Positions 1 through 7,138 of a stretch of DNA of 11,435 bases are shown here, one piece after another. How positions within the stretch are numbered: position 1 is the first letter of the stretch; each line of letters starts with the position of its first letter. Below the pieces are notes generated by a model. It saw only the letters and a program-made list of their open reading frames with translations. It was not told where the DNA came from and did not search any database. The position numbers and the translations under genes are program-made. Origin of the DNA: Elusimicrobiota bacterium (GTDB taxonomy: Bacteria; Elusimicrobiota; Elusimicrobia; UBA1565; JACRDR01); contig JACRDR010000066.1 in the NCBI GenBank assembly GCA_016212845.1, forward strand, positions 1 through 11,435, in the 5' to 3' direction.

Positions 1-1659
1 AAGCTTCTCGGAGAGCGTGCCGGCGTCGTCTCGGGCTGCGCCTTGCTGGTCGACTACGTCCTGACGATCTCGGTCTCGGTGGCGTCGGCATGCGACGCCA
101 TTTACTCGTTCCTACCGCCGGGCTGGGCGGGCACAAAGCTGCTGGCCGCGGGCATCGCCCTTTTCCTGCTGCTGCTCCTCAACCTGCGCGGGATCAAGGA
201 GTCGGTCACCTCGCTCGTTCCGATCTTCCTCGTCTTCGTCGCCACGCACGTCTTCATGATCCTCTACGCGATCGGAAGCCGGCTGCCCGTCCTGCCGGAA
301 GTCTTCCGGAGTTCCGCGGCGGAACTCCACTCTTCCATCGGCGCGCTCGGGTTCGCTCCGGTCGCCTTCATCCTTCTGCGGGCGTATTCGATGGGCGGCG
401 GCACCTACACCGGCATCGAGGCGGTCTCCAACGGCGTCTCGATGCTTCGCGAGCCTCGGGTACAGACGGGCAAGCGGACGATGTTCCTGATGTCCACGTC
501 GCTCGCCTTTACCGCGGGCGGCATCCTCCTCGGTTATCTCCTGGTGGAAGCGGTGCCGGCCGCCGGCAAGACCATGAACGCCGTGCTCCTGGAGAACCTC
601 TACGGCGGCTGGGGGGACTTCGGGCGCGCGCTCATCGTCGTCACGCTTTTCTCCGAGGCGGCCCTGCTGGTCGTCGCCGCGCAGGCCGGTTTCCTGGACG
701 GACCGCGGGTGCTCTCCAACATGGCGGTGGATTCCTGGGTGCCGCACAGCTTCGCGCGCCTCTCCGACCGGCTGATCACGCAAAACGGCGTTTTCCTGAT
801 GGGCGCGGCGGCGATGGCGACGCTCCTCTATACCCGCGGCGACATCACGACGCTCGTCGTGATGTACTCCATCAACGTGTTCCTCACGTTCTCGCTGACC
901 GAGCTCGGCATGGCGCGCTATTGGATTACGCATCGAGCTCAGGAGCCGCGCTGGCGCTCCCAGCTCGCCATCCACGGTACGGGACTCGTCATGTGCGCCG
1001 GGATCCTCTGCGTGACCCTGCACGAGAAGTTCCTCGAGGGCGGCTGGGTGACCGCGGTCATCACCACCTCGACCATCGCGCTCTGCTTTTGGATCCGCCG
1101 GCACTACCGGCAGGTCGGCCAAAAGCTTCGCGGCCTGGACTCGATCCTGCAGGCGGCGCCGCTGACCGGAGAGCCCGTCGGCCCCTCCACGCTCGATCGC
1201 AAGGCCCCCACCGCGGTGCTCACTGTTTCCAGCTTCTCGGGCTACGGCCTGCACCACGTTCTCGCGATCCAGCGTTTGTTTCCCGGCCTTTTCCAGAACT
1301 TCGTGTTCGTCTCGGTGGGGGTGGTGGATTCCGGCAACTTCAAGGGCAGCGGCGCAGTCGGCCATCTCGAGACGGAAAAACGCGGGGAACTCGCCAAATA
1401 CGTCGGTTGGGCGCGTCAGCACGGTCTCGAGGCGGACTCGCGCTTCGCGATCGGCACCGAGACGGTCGAGGCGCTCGAGGATACGCTCATCGAACTCTCC
1501 CGCGAGTTTCCGCGCATGATCGTCTTCACGGGCAAGCTCATCTTCAAAGAAGAACGCTGGTATCAGCCGATCCTCCACGACGAGACCGCCGCGTCCGTCC
1601 AGCGCCGGCTGCAGTTCAACGGCGTGCAGGTGATCGTGCTCCCCGTGCGCGTTCAATAA
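1..1659 (+). CDS. kimA: KimA-type potassium transporter (APC superfamily), 5' end missing
   Basis: This is an integral-membrane transporter, open from base 1 with no start codon in the window, so the N-terminus is cut off. About 552 residues remain: several hydrophobic segments up to about residue 385, then a soluble C-terminal domain of roughly 160 residues. Family-like stretches include LLVDYVLT (residues 15-22), NLRGIKES, GGGTYTGIEAVSNG (about 132-145) and AQAGFLDGPRVLSNMAVDSW. These fit the KimA (YdaO) branch of the APC superfamily better than amino-acid permeases. From memory, Bacillus KimA binds K+ through Asp117 and Thr121. The D-x-x-x-T spacing is kept here (Asp18, Thr22), which suggests about 100 residues are missing, including transmembrane helix 1. 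In that family the protein is a proton-coupled K+ importer; the substrate here is inferred. The KdpD/KdpE-like genes immediately downstream support a K+ role. A generic APC permease is the alternative. Confidence 0.8.
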   Translation, partial: KLLGERAGVVSGCALLVDYVLTISVSVASACDAIYSFLPPGWAGTKLLAAGIALFLLLLLNLRGIKESVTSLVPIFLVFVATHVFMILYAIGSRLPVLPEVFRSSAAELHSSIGALGFAPVAFILLRAYSMGGGTYTGIEAVSNGVSMLREPRVQTGKRTMFLMSTSLAFTAGGILLGYLLVEAVPAAGKTMNAVLLENLYGGWGDFGRALIVVTLFSEAALLVVAAQAGFLDGPRVLSNMAVDSWVPHSFARLSDRLITQNGVFLMGAAAMATLLYTRGDITTLVVMYSINVFLTFSLTELGMARYWITHRAQEPRWRSQLAIHGTGLVMCAGILCVTLHEKFLEGGWVTAVITTSTIALCFWIRRHYRQVGQKLRGLDSILQAAPLTGEPVGPSTLDRKAPTAVLTVSSFSGYGLHHVLAIQRLFPGLFQNFVFVSVGVVDSGNFKGSGAVGHLETEKRGELAKYVGWARQHGLEADSRFAIGTETVEALEDTLIELSREFPRMIVFTGKLIFKEERWYQPILHDETAASVQRRLQFNGVQVIVLPVRVQ

Positions 1660-1673
1660 CGCCGCGATAACGC
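1656..1673 (+). promoter_or_regulatory. Tandem ATAACGC direct repeats, 11-nt period
   Basis: ATAACGC occurs at 1656-1662 and again at 1667-1673, exactly one helical turn apart. It overlaps the transporter stop codon and lies upstream of the sensor genes. OmpR/KdpE-family regulators commonly bind head-to-tail repeats with this spacing, so an autoregulatory site is conceivable. A chance repeat is also possible. No convincing -35/-10 pair was seen in the 59-nt gap. Confidence 0.2.
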
Positions 1674-1718
1674 GCCCGTAATGGCTTCCCAACGGCCGCC
1701 GCGGGTAACGTAGGGGTC

Positions 1719-2006
1719 ATGGTAATCGTCTGTCTCAATCCGGATGACGAAGAGGCTCGGGCGCGAGAGGTCGCGGAAGACTTGGCGCGCGAGGAGAGCC
1801 TTGAAGTCGCGGTCGTGCGGGTCTCGACTGAAAAAGAGAGTGCGAGAAGGGCGGGAAGGGAATGGACGCTTCGAACCGACGCTCCGGCGGCCCCGTTCTT
1901 GAATTTCGTGAGATCGAAGAGGGCTCGGCACATCGTCTGGGGCCCTAAAGCGTGGGAGGCTTGGGGACGCTGGTGCGCCTGTGATAGGATAGGAGGATGT
2001 CTCTGA
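1719..2006 (+). CDS. Stand-alone USP-like domain protein, KdpD-fragment-like
   Basis: This is a small soluble protein of 95 residues. It opens with a strand-like MVIVCLNPDD and continues with an acidic amphipathic helix (EEARAREVAEDLAREE) and a second strand (VAVVRV). It ends with FLNFVRSKRARHIVWGPKAW, which resembles the conserved end of the universal-stress-protein domain inside KdpD, where a helix is followed by 'I-V-x-G'. The fold call is mine from pattern, not from a search. The gene starts 59 nt after the transporter and overlaps the kinase start by ten bases in another frame, so translation of the two is probably coupled. An AGGGG lies only 2 nt from the ATG, which is closer than usual. 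The KdpD sensor domain and Walker motifs of full-length KdpD are absent. I infer that it supplies a detached input domain to the following kinase; a decaying kdpD remnant is the alternative. Confidence 0.6.
   Translation: MVIVCLNPDDEEARAREVAEDLAREESLEVAVVRVSTEKESARRAGREWTLRTDAPAAPFLNFVRSKRARHIVWGPKAWEAWGRWCACDRIGGCL
1986..1999 (+). promoter_or_regulatory. Ribosome binding region of the kinase gene, unusual spacing
   Basis: A consensus-like AGGAGG (1991-1996) directly abuts the ATG at 1997, which leaves zero spacing. Two alternatives fit better: the AGGA at 1986-1989 with 7 nt to the ATG, or AGGAGG serving a CTG at 2003 with 6 nt spacing. An in-frame TAG at 1985 rules out any start further upstream. 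The stop codon of the preceding gene (2004-2006) lies inside this region, consistent with translational coupling. Confidence 0.5.
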
Positions 2007-3010
2007 CGGCACGCGATTACGCGTTCTCCTTGGCCGCTCCGGCCGTCTGCACCGGGGCGGCGTTCCTCCTCTCGCCGCTTCTGACCCTCACGGATCTGGC
2101 GATGATTTACCTCGTCGGGTCGATGGCGGTCGCCCTCCGAGGGCGCCGGGGTCCGGCGCTCCTTTCGTCTCTGCTGGGTGTCCTTTGCTTCGACTACTTC
2201 TTCGTGCCGCCGCGCTTCACGCTGCACGTCGACCATCCTCAGTACGTGGTGACGTTCGCGGTCATGTGCACGGTGGCGCTGTTGACGACGCACCTGGCCG
2301 TGCGAGTGGGGGCGCAGGCCGAGGCGGCTAAGCGGGCCGAAATCGTGGCGGAGACCGAAAAGCTGCGCAGTTCCCTTTTGAGCGCGGTGTCGCACGAGCT
2401 TCGTACGCCGCTGACGGCGATCATCGGCTCCGCGAGCGCCCTTCTGCGCAATCCCGCGGCCGGAGGCGGGCTGCTGGAAAACATCCGGGACGAGGCGGAG
2501 CGTCTCGCCCGGCTGATCCACAACCTCGTCGAAACGACCCGCTTGGAGTCGGGCGCCGCCCTGAAGAAGGAGCCGCATTCCATCGAGGAGATCATCGGCA
2601 CCGCCCTCGAGCGCTGCGGGAAGCTCCTCGGCGGCCGCAAGGTCGAGACCGACCTTCCCGAGAACCTCCCGCTCGTCCCGCTGGATCCGGTGCTCATGGA
2701 GCTGGTCTTCATTAATCTGATCGAAAACGCCGCCCGGCATGCTCCGGCCGCCTCTCTCGAGATATCCGCCCGCGAGCGGATGGACGCGCTCGAAGTGTCG
2801 GTGGCCGACGACGGCCCCGGACTGCGCCCGGAAGACTCCTCGCGAGTCTTTGAGAAGTTCTACCGGGCCGGGGGAGCGCCGGGCGGGATGGGGCTCGGCC
2901 TGGCGATCTGCAAGGCGGTGATCGAGGCCCACGGCGGGGAGATTCGGGCGGAGAACCGCGCCGGGAACGGCGTGGCGTTTCGTTTCACCCTGCCGCGGGG
3001 CGCCCGTTGA
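1997..3010 (+). CDS. kdpD: KdpD-like membrane histidine kinase lacking the KdpD sensor and USP domains
   Basis: This is a 337-residue sensor kinase. Residues 8-105 form four closely spaced membrane segments of the DUF4118 type, including the FDYFFVPPRFT loop typical of KdpD. A short linker leads to the HisKA box SAVSHELRTPLTAI with phosphoacceptor His133. The HATPase_c domain follows, with N box NLIENAARH (about 240-248), G1 DDGPGL (271-276), F box VFEKFYRAG and G2 GMGLGLAIC (297-305). E. coli KdpD is about 890 residues and carries an N-terminal KdpD domain, a USP domain and a GAF-like domain; all three are missing here. The preceding 95-aa USP-like ORF may supply one of them. The stop TGA overlaps a possible TTG start of the regulator gene, so the two are co-translated or nearly so. 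The cognate partner is almost certainly the adjacent KdpE-like protein. The signal is inferred to be K+ or turgor from family relationship only. Confidence 0.9.
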   Translation: MSLTARDYAFSLAAPAVCTGAAFLLSPLLTLTDLAMIYLVGSMAVALRGRRGPALLSSLLGVLCFDYFFVPPRFTLHVDHPQYVVTFAVMCTVALLTTHLAVRVGAQAEAAKRAEIVAETEKLRSSLLSAVSHELRTPLTAIIGSASALLRNPAAGGGLLENIRDEAERLARLIHNLVETTRLESGAALKKEPHSIEEIIGTALERCGKLLGGRKVETDLPENLPLVPLDPVLMELVFINLIENAARHAPAASLEISARERMDALEVSVADDGPGLRPEDSSRVFEKFYRAGGAPGGMGLGLAICKAVIEAHGGEIRAENRAGNGVAFRFTLPRGAR

Positions 3011-3018
3011 GCGAGCGC

Positions 3019-3705
3019 ATGCCCTCCGTGCTCGTCGTCGACGACGAGCGGGCGATCCAGCGATTCCTGCGGCCCGCGCTGGAGGAACACGGCTTCCGGG
3101 TGATCGAAGCCTCCAGCGGACGCATGGCCCTGGAGCTCTGCGCGGCCAAGAAGCCGGACATTATCCTGCTGGATCTCACGCTTCCGGATATCGACGGGCT
3201 CGACGTCCTTAGGCGGATCCGAGAGTGGAGTTCCGCCCCCGTCATCGTGGTCTCCGCCCGCGGCGAAGAATCGGACAAGATCGCCGGGCTCGACCAGGGC
3301 GCGGACGACTATCTCACCAAGCCCTTCAGCATCGAGGAACTGCTGGCCCGCGTTCGCGTGGGCCTGCGTCACGCCGAGCGGGCCGCGAAGGACCCGGAGC
3401 CGGTCTACGTGCACGGCGATCTGAAGATCGATCTGGGGGCGCGCCGCGTCTGGCTTTCCAAGACGGAGGTCCGTCTCTCACCGCTGCAGTACACCTTGCT
3501 CGCGGCGCTGGCGCGCAACGCGGGGCGGGTGGTGGCGCAGAAGCAGCTCCTGCGGGAGCTCTGGCCGGACGGCGGAGGCGGACCTGAGGCCCTGCGAATC
3601 CTCGTGCATCAGACCCGGCACCGGATCGAAAAGGAGCCCGTCCGTCCGCGCCACCTAAAGACGGAGCCGGCCGTCGGCTACCGCCTCGAAGAACCGGACG
3701 TCTAA
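3019..3705 (+). CDS. kdpE: KdpE-like OmpR-family response regulator
   Basis: The receiver domain (about residues 1-120) has the acidic pair in LVVDDE, the phospho-acceptor Asp52 in IILLDLTLPD, the conserved Ser in VVSARGEESDKIAGLD, and the Lys in DDYLTKPF. A C-terminal winged-helix DNA-binding domain follows (about 130-226), with RLSPLQYTLLAAL and a final VGYRLE. The order and wording closely follow E. coli KdpE, including PARPRHF-like and GYR motifs near the end. I chose the ATG at 3019 because it puts the phosphorylated Asp at position 52, as in E. coli. A TTG at 3007, overlapping the kinase stop, is an alternative giving four more residues. Neither start has a strong Shine-Dalgarno sequence, which fits coupled translation. 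The target promoter is not known; the KimA-type gene upstream is the obvious candidate in this window. Confidence 0.93.
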   Translation: MPSVLVVDDERAIQRFLRPALEEHGFRVIEASSGRMALELCAAKKPDIILLDLTLPDIDGLDVLRRIREWSSAPVIVVSARGEESDKIAGLDQGADDYLTKPFSIEELLARVRVGLRHAERAAKDPEPVYVHGDLKIDLGARRVWLSKTEVRLSPLQYTLLAALARNAGRVVAQKQLLRELWPDGGGGPEALRILVHQTRHRIEKEPVRPRHLKTEPAVGYRLEEPDV

Positions 3706-3712
3706 AAGAAAA

Positions 3713-3748
3713 CCGGGAGCGCGTACGGCGCGCCCCCGGCTTTCGTTT
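3713..3748. terminator. Bidirectional intrinsic terminator between convergent genes
   Basis: An 11-bp stem with one A-C mismatch (arms 3713-3723 and 3729-3739) closes a 5-nt loop. On the + strand it is followed by CTTTCGTTT, and on the - strand by TTTTCTTTTA. It lies between the kdpE-like stop (3705) and the ahcY stop (3758) and can serve both. Confidence 0.8.
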
Positions 3749-3757
3749 GGCTCCGGC

Positions 3758-5083
<1,326 letters not shown>

Positions 5084-5114
5084 CTGTTCTCCTGTAACGG
5101 TGATGGTTCTTAAG

Positions 5115-5205
5115 TGGCGGAGAGGGTGGGATTCGAACCCACGAGACGGGGTCGCCGCCTAACGCTTTTCGAGAGCGTCCGTTTCAACCGCTCACGCACC
5201 TCTCC
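5115..5205 (-). tRNA. tRNA-Ser (anticodon CGA)
   Basis: The RNA folds into a complete class II tRNA. A 7-bp acceptor stem pairs GGAGAGG with CCTCTCC, and the anticodon stem ACGCT/AGCGT encloses CTCGAAA with anticodon CGA at 5169-5171. There is a long serine-type variable arm, and the T arm is GTGGG-TTCGAAT-CCCAC. Discriminator G and CCA are encoded. It reads UCG codons. It has its own TATAAT -10 box about 18 nt upstream and lies just upstream of ahcY. Confidence 0.97.
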
Positions 5206-5222
5206 AAAGCGGTGGAGTTACG

Positions 5223-5228
5223 ATTATA
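5223..5228 (-). promoter_or_regulatory. -10 element of the tRNA-Ser (and possibly ahcY) promoter
   Basis: A perfect TATAAT on the - strand lies 17 nt before the tRNA 5' end, leaving about a 10-nt leader. There is no good TTGACA at 16-18 nt; the expected -35 position is occupied by a GC-rich dyad. A TTGCGG lies 20 nt upstream of the -10 box, which is longer than standard spacing. Confidence 0.6.
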
Positions 5229-5234
5229 CCTAAT

Positions 5235-5251
5235 CGGCGGAGCCTCCGCCG
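5235..5251 (-). promoter_or_regulatory. 17-nt perfect dyad upstream of the tRNA -10 box
   Basis: CGGCGGAG and CTCCGCCG form 8-base arms around a single central base (5243). The dyad occupies the spacer and -35 region of the tRNA promoter, where a bound protein would affect initiation. It could be an operator or a discriminatory structural element. GC-rich dyads also arise by chance in such DNA. Confidence 0.3.
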
Positions 5252-5324
5252 CAATCGCAGGCGCGCGTCAGGAGTCGTCTCTATTCAGCGACTGGCCCCC
5301 GTCACTCTGCCCGATCCGGCTCGC

Positions 5325-5906
5325 TCAGTTTCGCTCCGGGAAGATTCGAATGCCGGACGGACCGGAGGCCTCTCTCTTTCCATCCGCCAGAAGACGTAGG
5401 TTCACGCAGACGTAGCGCTCTCGGATGACTTGCTGGCTCAGATGCGCGCGGTAGTGGGTCGGACATCGAGGACACCCCTGAATTCGCTCCATCCGAATCG
5501 TCGGGGGGCCGTCGGTCGTTACCGACTTGATCTCCCAGATGCCTTCGAGTCCCGGCTTGACGAAATGTTTCCCGGGGGCGCCTTGAAAGTACACTGCCCA
5601 CTCAAGATCGTTCTCGGCGGCGCGCAGCGCTTCCGCGCGGCTCGTCTCGAAGAAACCCGGCGTGACGCCATCTACGGACAGTACCTCTCGAAGGATCGCC
5701 CAGGGAGCGCCGCTGGGATTCGTCGGGGAGGGCGCCTGAAACGCCAGGGCCGGAGGATCGAGCGCGAACTCCATCACCGATTTCCTGACGGCGGTTTGGG
5801 CCACAGGATCAGATGACCAGTCCAGCGTCTCGGCCAAGGACAGGGCCGAGAGGGCTGGAAGAAGGGACAGGGCTGCGAGAAATGCCGCGACGGCTAGTTT
5901 CAGCAT
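5325..5906 (-). CDS. Unrecognised exported protein with CPRC motif
   Basis: I do not recognise this 193-residue protein. The first ~25 residues form a Sec-type signal peptide: MLKLAV, a long Ala/Leu core, then probable cleavage near ALSLA. The mature part is soluble, with no further membrane segment. It contains FETSRAEALRAAENDLEW (about 86-103), GLEGIWEIKSVTTDG (119-133), a CPRC pair at 145-148 and a third Cys at 167, so one disulfide or a metal site is possible. I chose the ATG at 5906 over an in-frame upstream ATG at 6119 because it begins the signal peptide and has GAGG five bases upstream; the upstream extension is Pro/Arg-rich shadow sequence. It is separated from the downstream tRNA by about 120 nt and is probably its own transcription unit. 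Confidence 0.75.
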   Translation of the reverse strand: MLKLAVAAFLAALSLLPALSALSLAETLDWSSDPVAQTAVRKSVMEFALDPPALAFQAPSPTNPSGAPWAILREVLSVDGVTPGFFETSRAEALRAAENDLEWAVYFQGAPGKHFVKPGLEGIWEIKSVTTDGPPTIRMERIQGCPRCPTHYRAHLSQQVIRERYVCVNLRLLADGKREASGPSGIRIFPERN

Positions 5907-6032
5907 GTGAACCTCGAGCGCCGCCGCCGGGTACGGAGCAATCACCAGGATAGGCAGGCGCGGCGCTCCAGGGTTGGGCCCTTTGGTCCGCCATCGTTCG
6001 GCATTTGGCCCCGGCGGGGAGGCGAAAGAGGC

Positions 6033-6049
6033 GGACCTCGCGGAGGTCC
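6033..6049 (+). promoter_or_regulatory. Inverted repeat just upstream of the small-ORF promoter
   Basis: GGACCTC (6033-6039) and GAGGTCC (6043-6049) are perfect 7-base arms around GCG. A second overlapping dyad, GGAGG-T-CCTCC, lies at 6042-6052. The site ends six bases before the TTGACA, the usual place for an activator or repressor to contact polymerase. The regulator is unknown. Confidence 0.4.
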
Positions 6050-6055
6050 TCCCCC

Positions 6056-6085
6056 TTGACAAGACAAGCGGTGGCGCCCCATACT
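6056..6085 (+). promoter_or_regulatory. Sigma-70-type promoter of the small ORF
   Basis: TTGACA (6056-6061) is followed after 18 nt by CATACT (6080-6085), a five-of-six match to TATACT-like -10 boxes. Predicted transcription would start near 6092, about 20 nt before the ATG at 6113. Confidence 0.6.
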
Positions 6086-6112
6086 CCGTTCGCAGCCCGA
6101 AGGAGAACCCCC

Positions 6113-6226
6113 ATGGCACGCTCCATCATCGTCGCGATGCAGGTCCTGCCCGCGGTCGTCGCGGAGGTCACATTCTGCCTGACCGACGTGCTTCGCTCCG
6201 TCCGCCGCTTCGGCGCCCCGAAGTAG
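6113..6226 (+). CDS. 37-residue hydrophobic small protein
   Basis: The ATG has a strong AGGAG (6101-6105) at seven-base spacing and the ORF ends in TAG. The peptide starts MARSIIVAMQVLPAVV, has a hydrophobic stretch over residues 4-25 long enough to lie in or span a membrane, and ends with a basic tail (RSVRRFGAPK). It contains one Cys. The ORF sits alone between its own promoter (6056-6085) and a strong hairpin terminator (6243-6282), giving a transcript of about 190 nt. The reading frame is open further upstream, but the promoter and the ribosome binding site favour the ATG at 6113. I do not recognise it. It could be a small membrane protein or toxin-like peptide, or the transcript could act as an RNA with the ORF incidental. 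Confidence 0.5.
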   Translation: MARSIIVAMQVLPAVVAEVTFCLTDVLRSVRRFGAPK

Positions 6227-6242
6227 GAACTCCCGAAAGCAA

Positions 6243-6282
6243 CGAACCCCCGCGGCCCGAAGGCCGCGGGGGTTCGCTTTTG
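6243..6282 (+). terminator. Strong intrinsic terminator, 15-bp perfect stem
   Basis: The arms 6243-6257 and 6262-6276 pair perfectly around a CGAA tetraloop and are followed by CTTTTG. It ends the small-ORF transcript on the + strand. On the - strand it lies just past the FecR-domain gene and is followed by a weaker T-tract (TTGCTTTC), so it may serve both. Confidence 0.88.
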
Positions 6283-6293
6283 CGCCGCCCGGT

Positions 6294-7088
6294 TTACGGC
6301 GTGCTGCCGCTGACCGGGGCGACGTTCTGATCCTGAGACGGGCTCGGCGGCGGAGGAGGCGGGACTTCGGACGTCGTGCCGTCGCCTTCTTTCGGCGCTT
6401 CCGAGGGAGCGGGCTTCGACTCGTCCGGAGCGGGCGCCTTCGAGGGCGCGGGAGCCGGGGCGGGCTCGGCCGACGGGATCTGCACGTCGGGCGGCGGGCC
6501 CTGCGTCACCGTCTCGGGGATCGCTTCGGGCTTGGAAACCGGCGTGCCCTTGTCGGCGGAGACGGTCTGGCCGGCGCTGATGTCGACCGCGCGGCCGGTG
6601 GAGCCTCCGACCTCGATCGAGCCGCCGAAGCAGAAAAAGTCGGAGTTGCCGGCGGCGTCGACCGCGGCTCGGAGCTCGGTGCCGCGCACGGAGGCGACGG
6701 CGGTCGGCGTCTTCACCTGGAAGCGCCGTTTCTTGAGCTTGGCGACCCAGGCGTCGAAGACGCCGAGCGCGACCTTAAAAGACATCTTCTTGGGCTCGAG
6801 GGACTCGATCGCGACGTTGGCGCTCGGGCCGATCTGAACCTTGGAGCCGTCGGAAAAGGCGAGGGTGACCTTGCCGTTCGCTTCGGTCTTGATGACGTCG
6901 GCCGCGGCGACCGGCTGGCCGGCCTTGAGCGGCGTGAAGTCGCCGGCGCCCTTGGCCTGGTACGTGGCCGGGCCCTCGAGGAGGCCGACCGCGCCGACGA
7001 TGGGCGCGTCCGGCTTCGCGAAGGCGAAGGAGGGCAGCACGAGTGCGAGCGATACAAGCGTGAGGTTCAGTCTGGATCGAAGGCGCAT
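6294..7088 (-). CDS. Exported FecR-domain protein with Pro-rich tail
   Basis: This 264-residue protein has a clear signal peptide (basic MRLRSR, Leu/Val core, cleavage near SFAFA-K at 24). The FecR domain spans about residues 30-180: a SLH-like start GAVGLLEGPA, then VIKTEANGKVTLAFSDGS, IGPSANVAI, and the hallmark VKTPTAVASVRGTEL (125-139). The remaining ~75 residues are low-complexity Pro/Ala/Ser/Glu with a six-proline run and are surely disordered. Stand-alone FecR-domain proteins occur in many diderm bacteria without the FecI/FecA partners. None is visible here, so an iron-signalling role should not be assumed; a periplasmic or surface-associated scaffold is as likely. The ATG has AGGAG at eight-base spacing. 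It lies 50 nt downstream of the HTH/LAGLIDADG gene in the same direction and is probably co-transcribed with it. Confidence 0.88.
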   Translation of the reverse strand: MRLRSRLNLTLVSLALVLPSFAFAKPDAPIVGAVGLLEGPATYQAKGAGDFTPLKAGQPVAAADVIKTEANGKVTLAFSDGSKVQIGPSANVAIESLEPKKMSFKVALGVFDAWVAKLKKRRFQVKTPTAVASVRGTELRAAVDAAGNSDFFCFGGSIEVGGSTGRAVDISAGQTVSADKGTPVSKPEAIPETVTQGPPPDVQIPSAEPAPAPAPSKAPAPDESKPAPSEAPKEGDGTTSEVPPPPPPSPSQDQNVAPVSGSTP

Positions 7089-7138
7089 GAGCAGGTCTCC
7101 TGAGGCGTTCTGAACTGGATCAAATGAGTCCGATTTCG

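Noticed and set aside
1..6. HindIII site exactly at the window start (and GATC at the end) as a clone junction
   Set aside because: Both edges lie inside genes and no vector sequence is visible; a second AAGCTT at 1123 shows that the site occurs naturally here. Nothing biological can be concluded.
112..2932. - strand ORFs opposite the transporter and kinase genes
   Set aside because: They lack conserved motifs and run against strongly supported + strand genes.
5084..5114. SAM or SAH riboswitch upstream of ahcY
   Set aside because: Only 31 nt separate the start codon from the tRNA, too little for a known SAM/SAH aptamer, and no such fold was seen.
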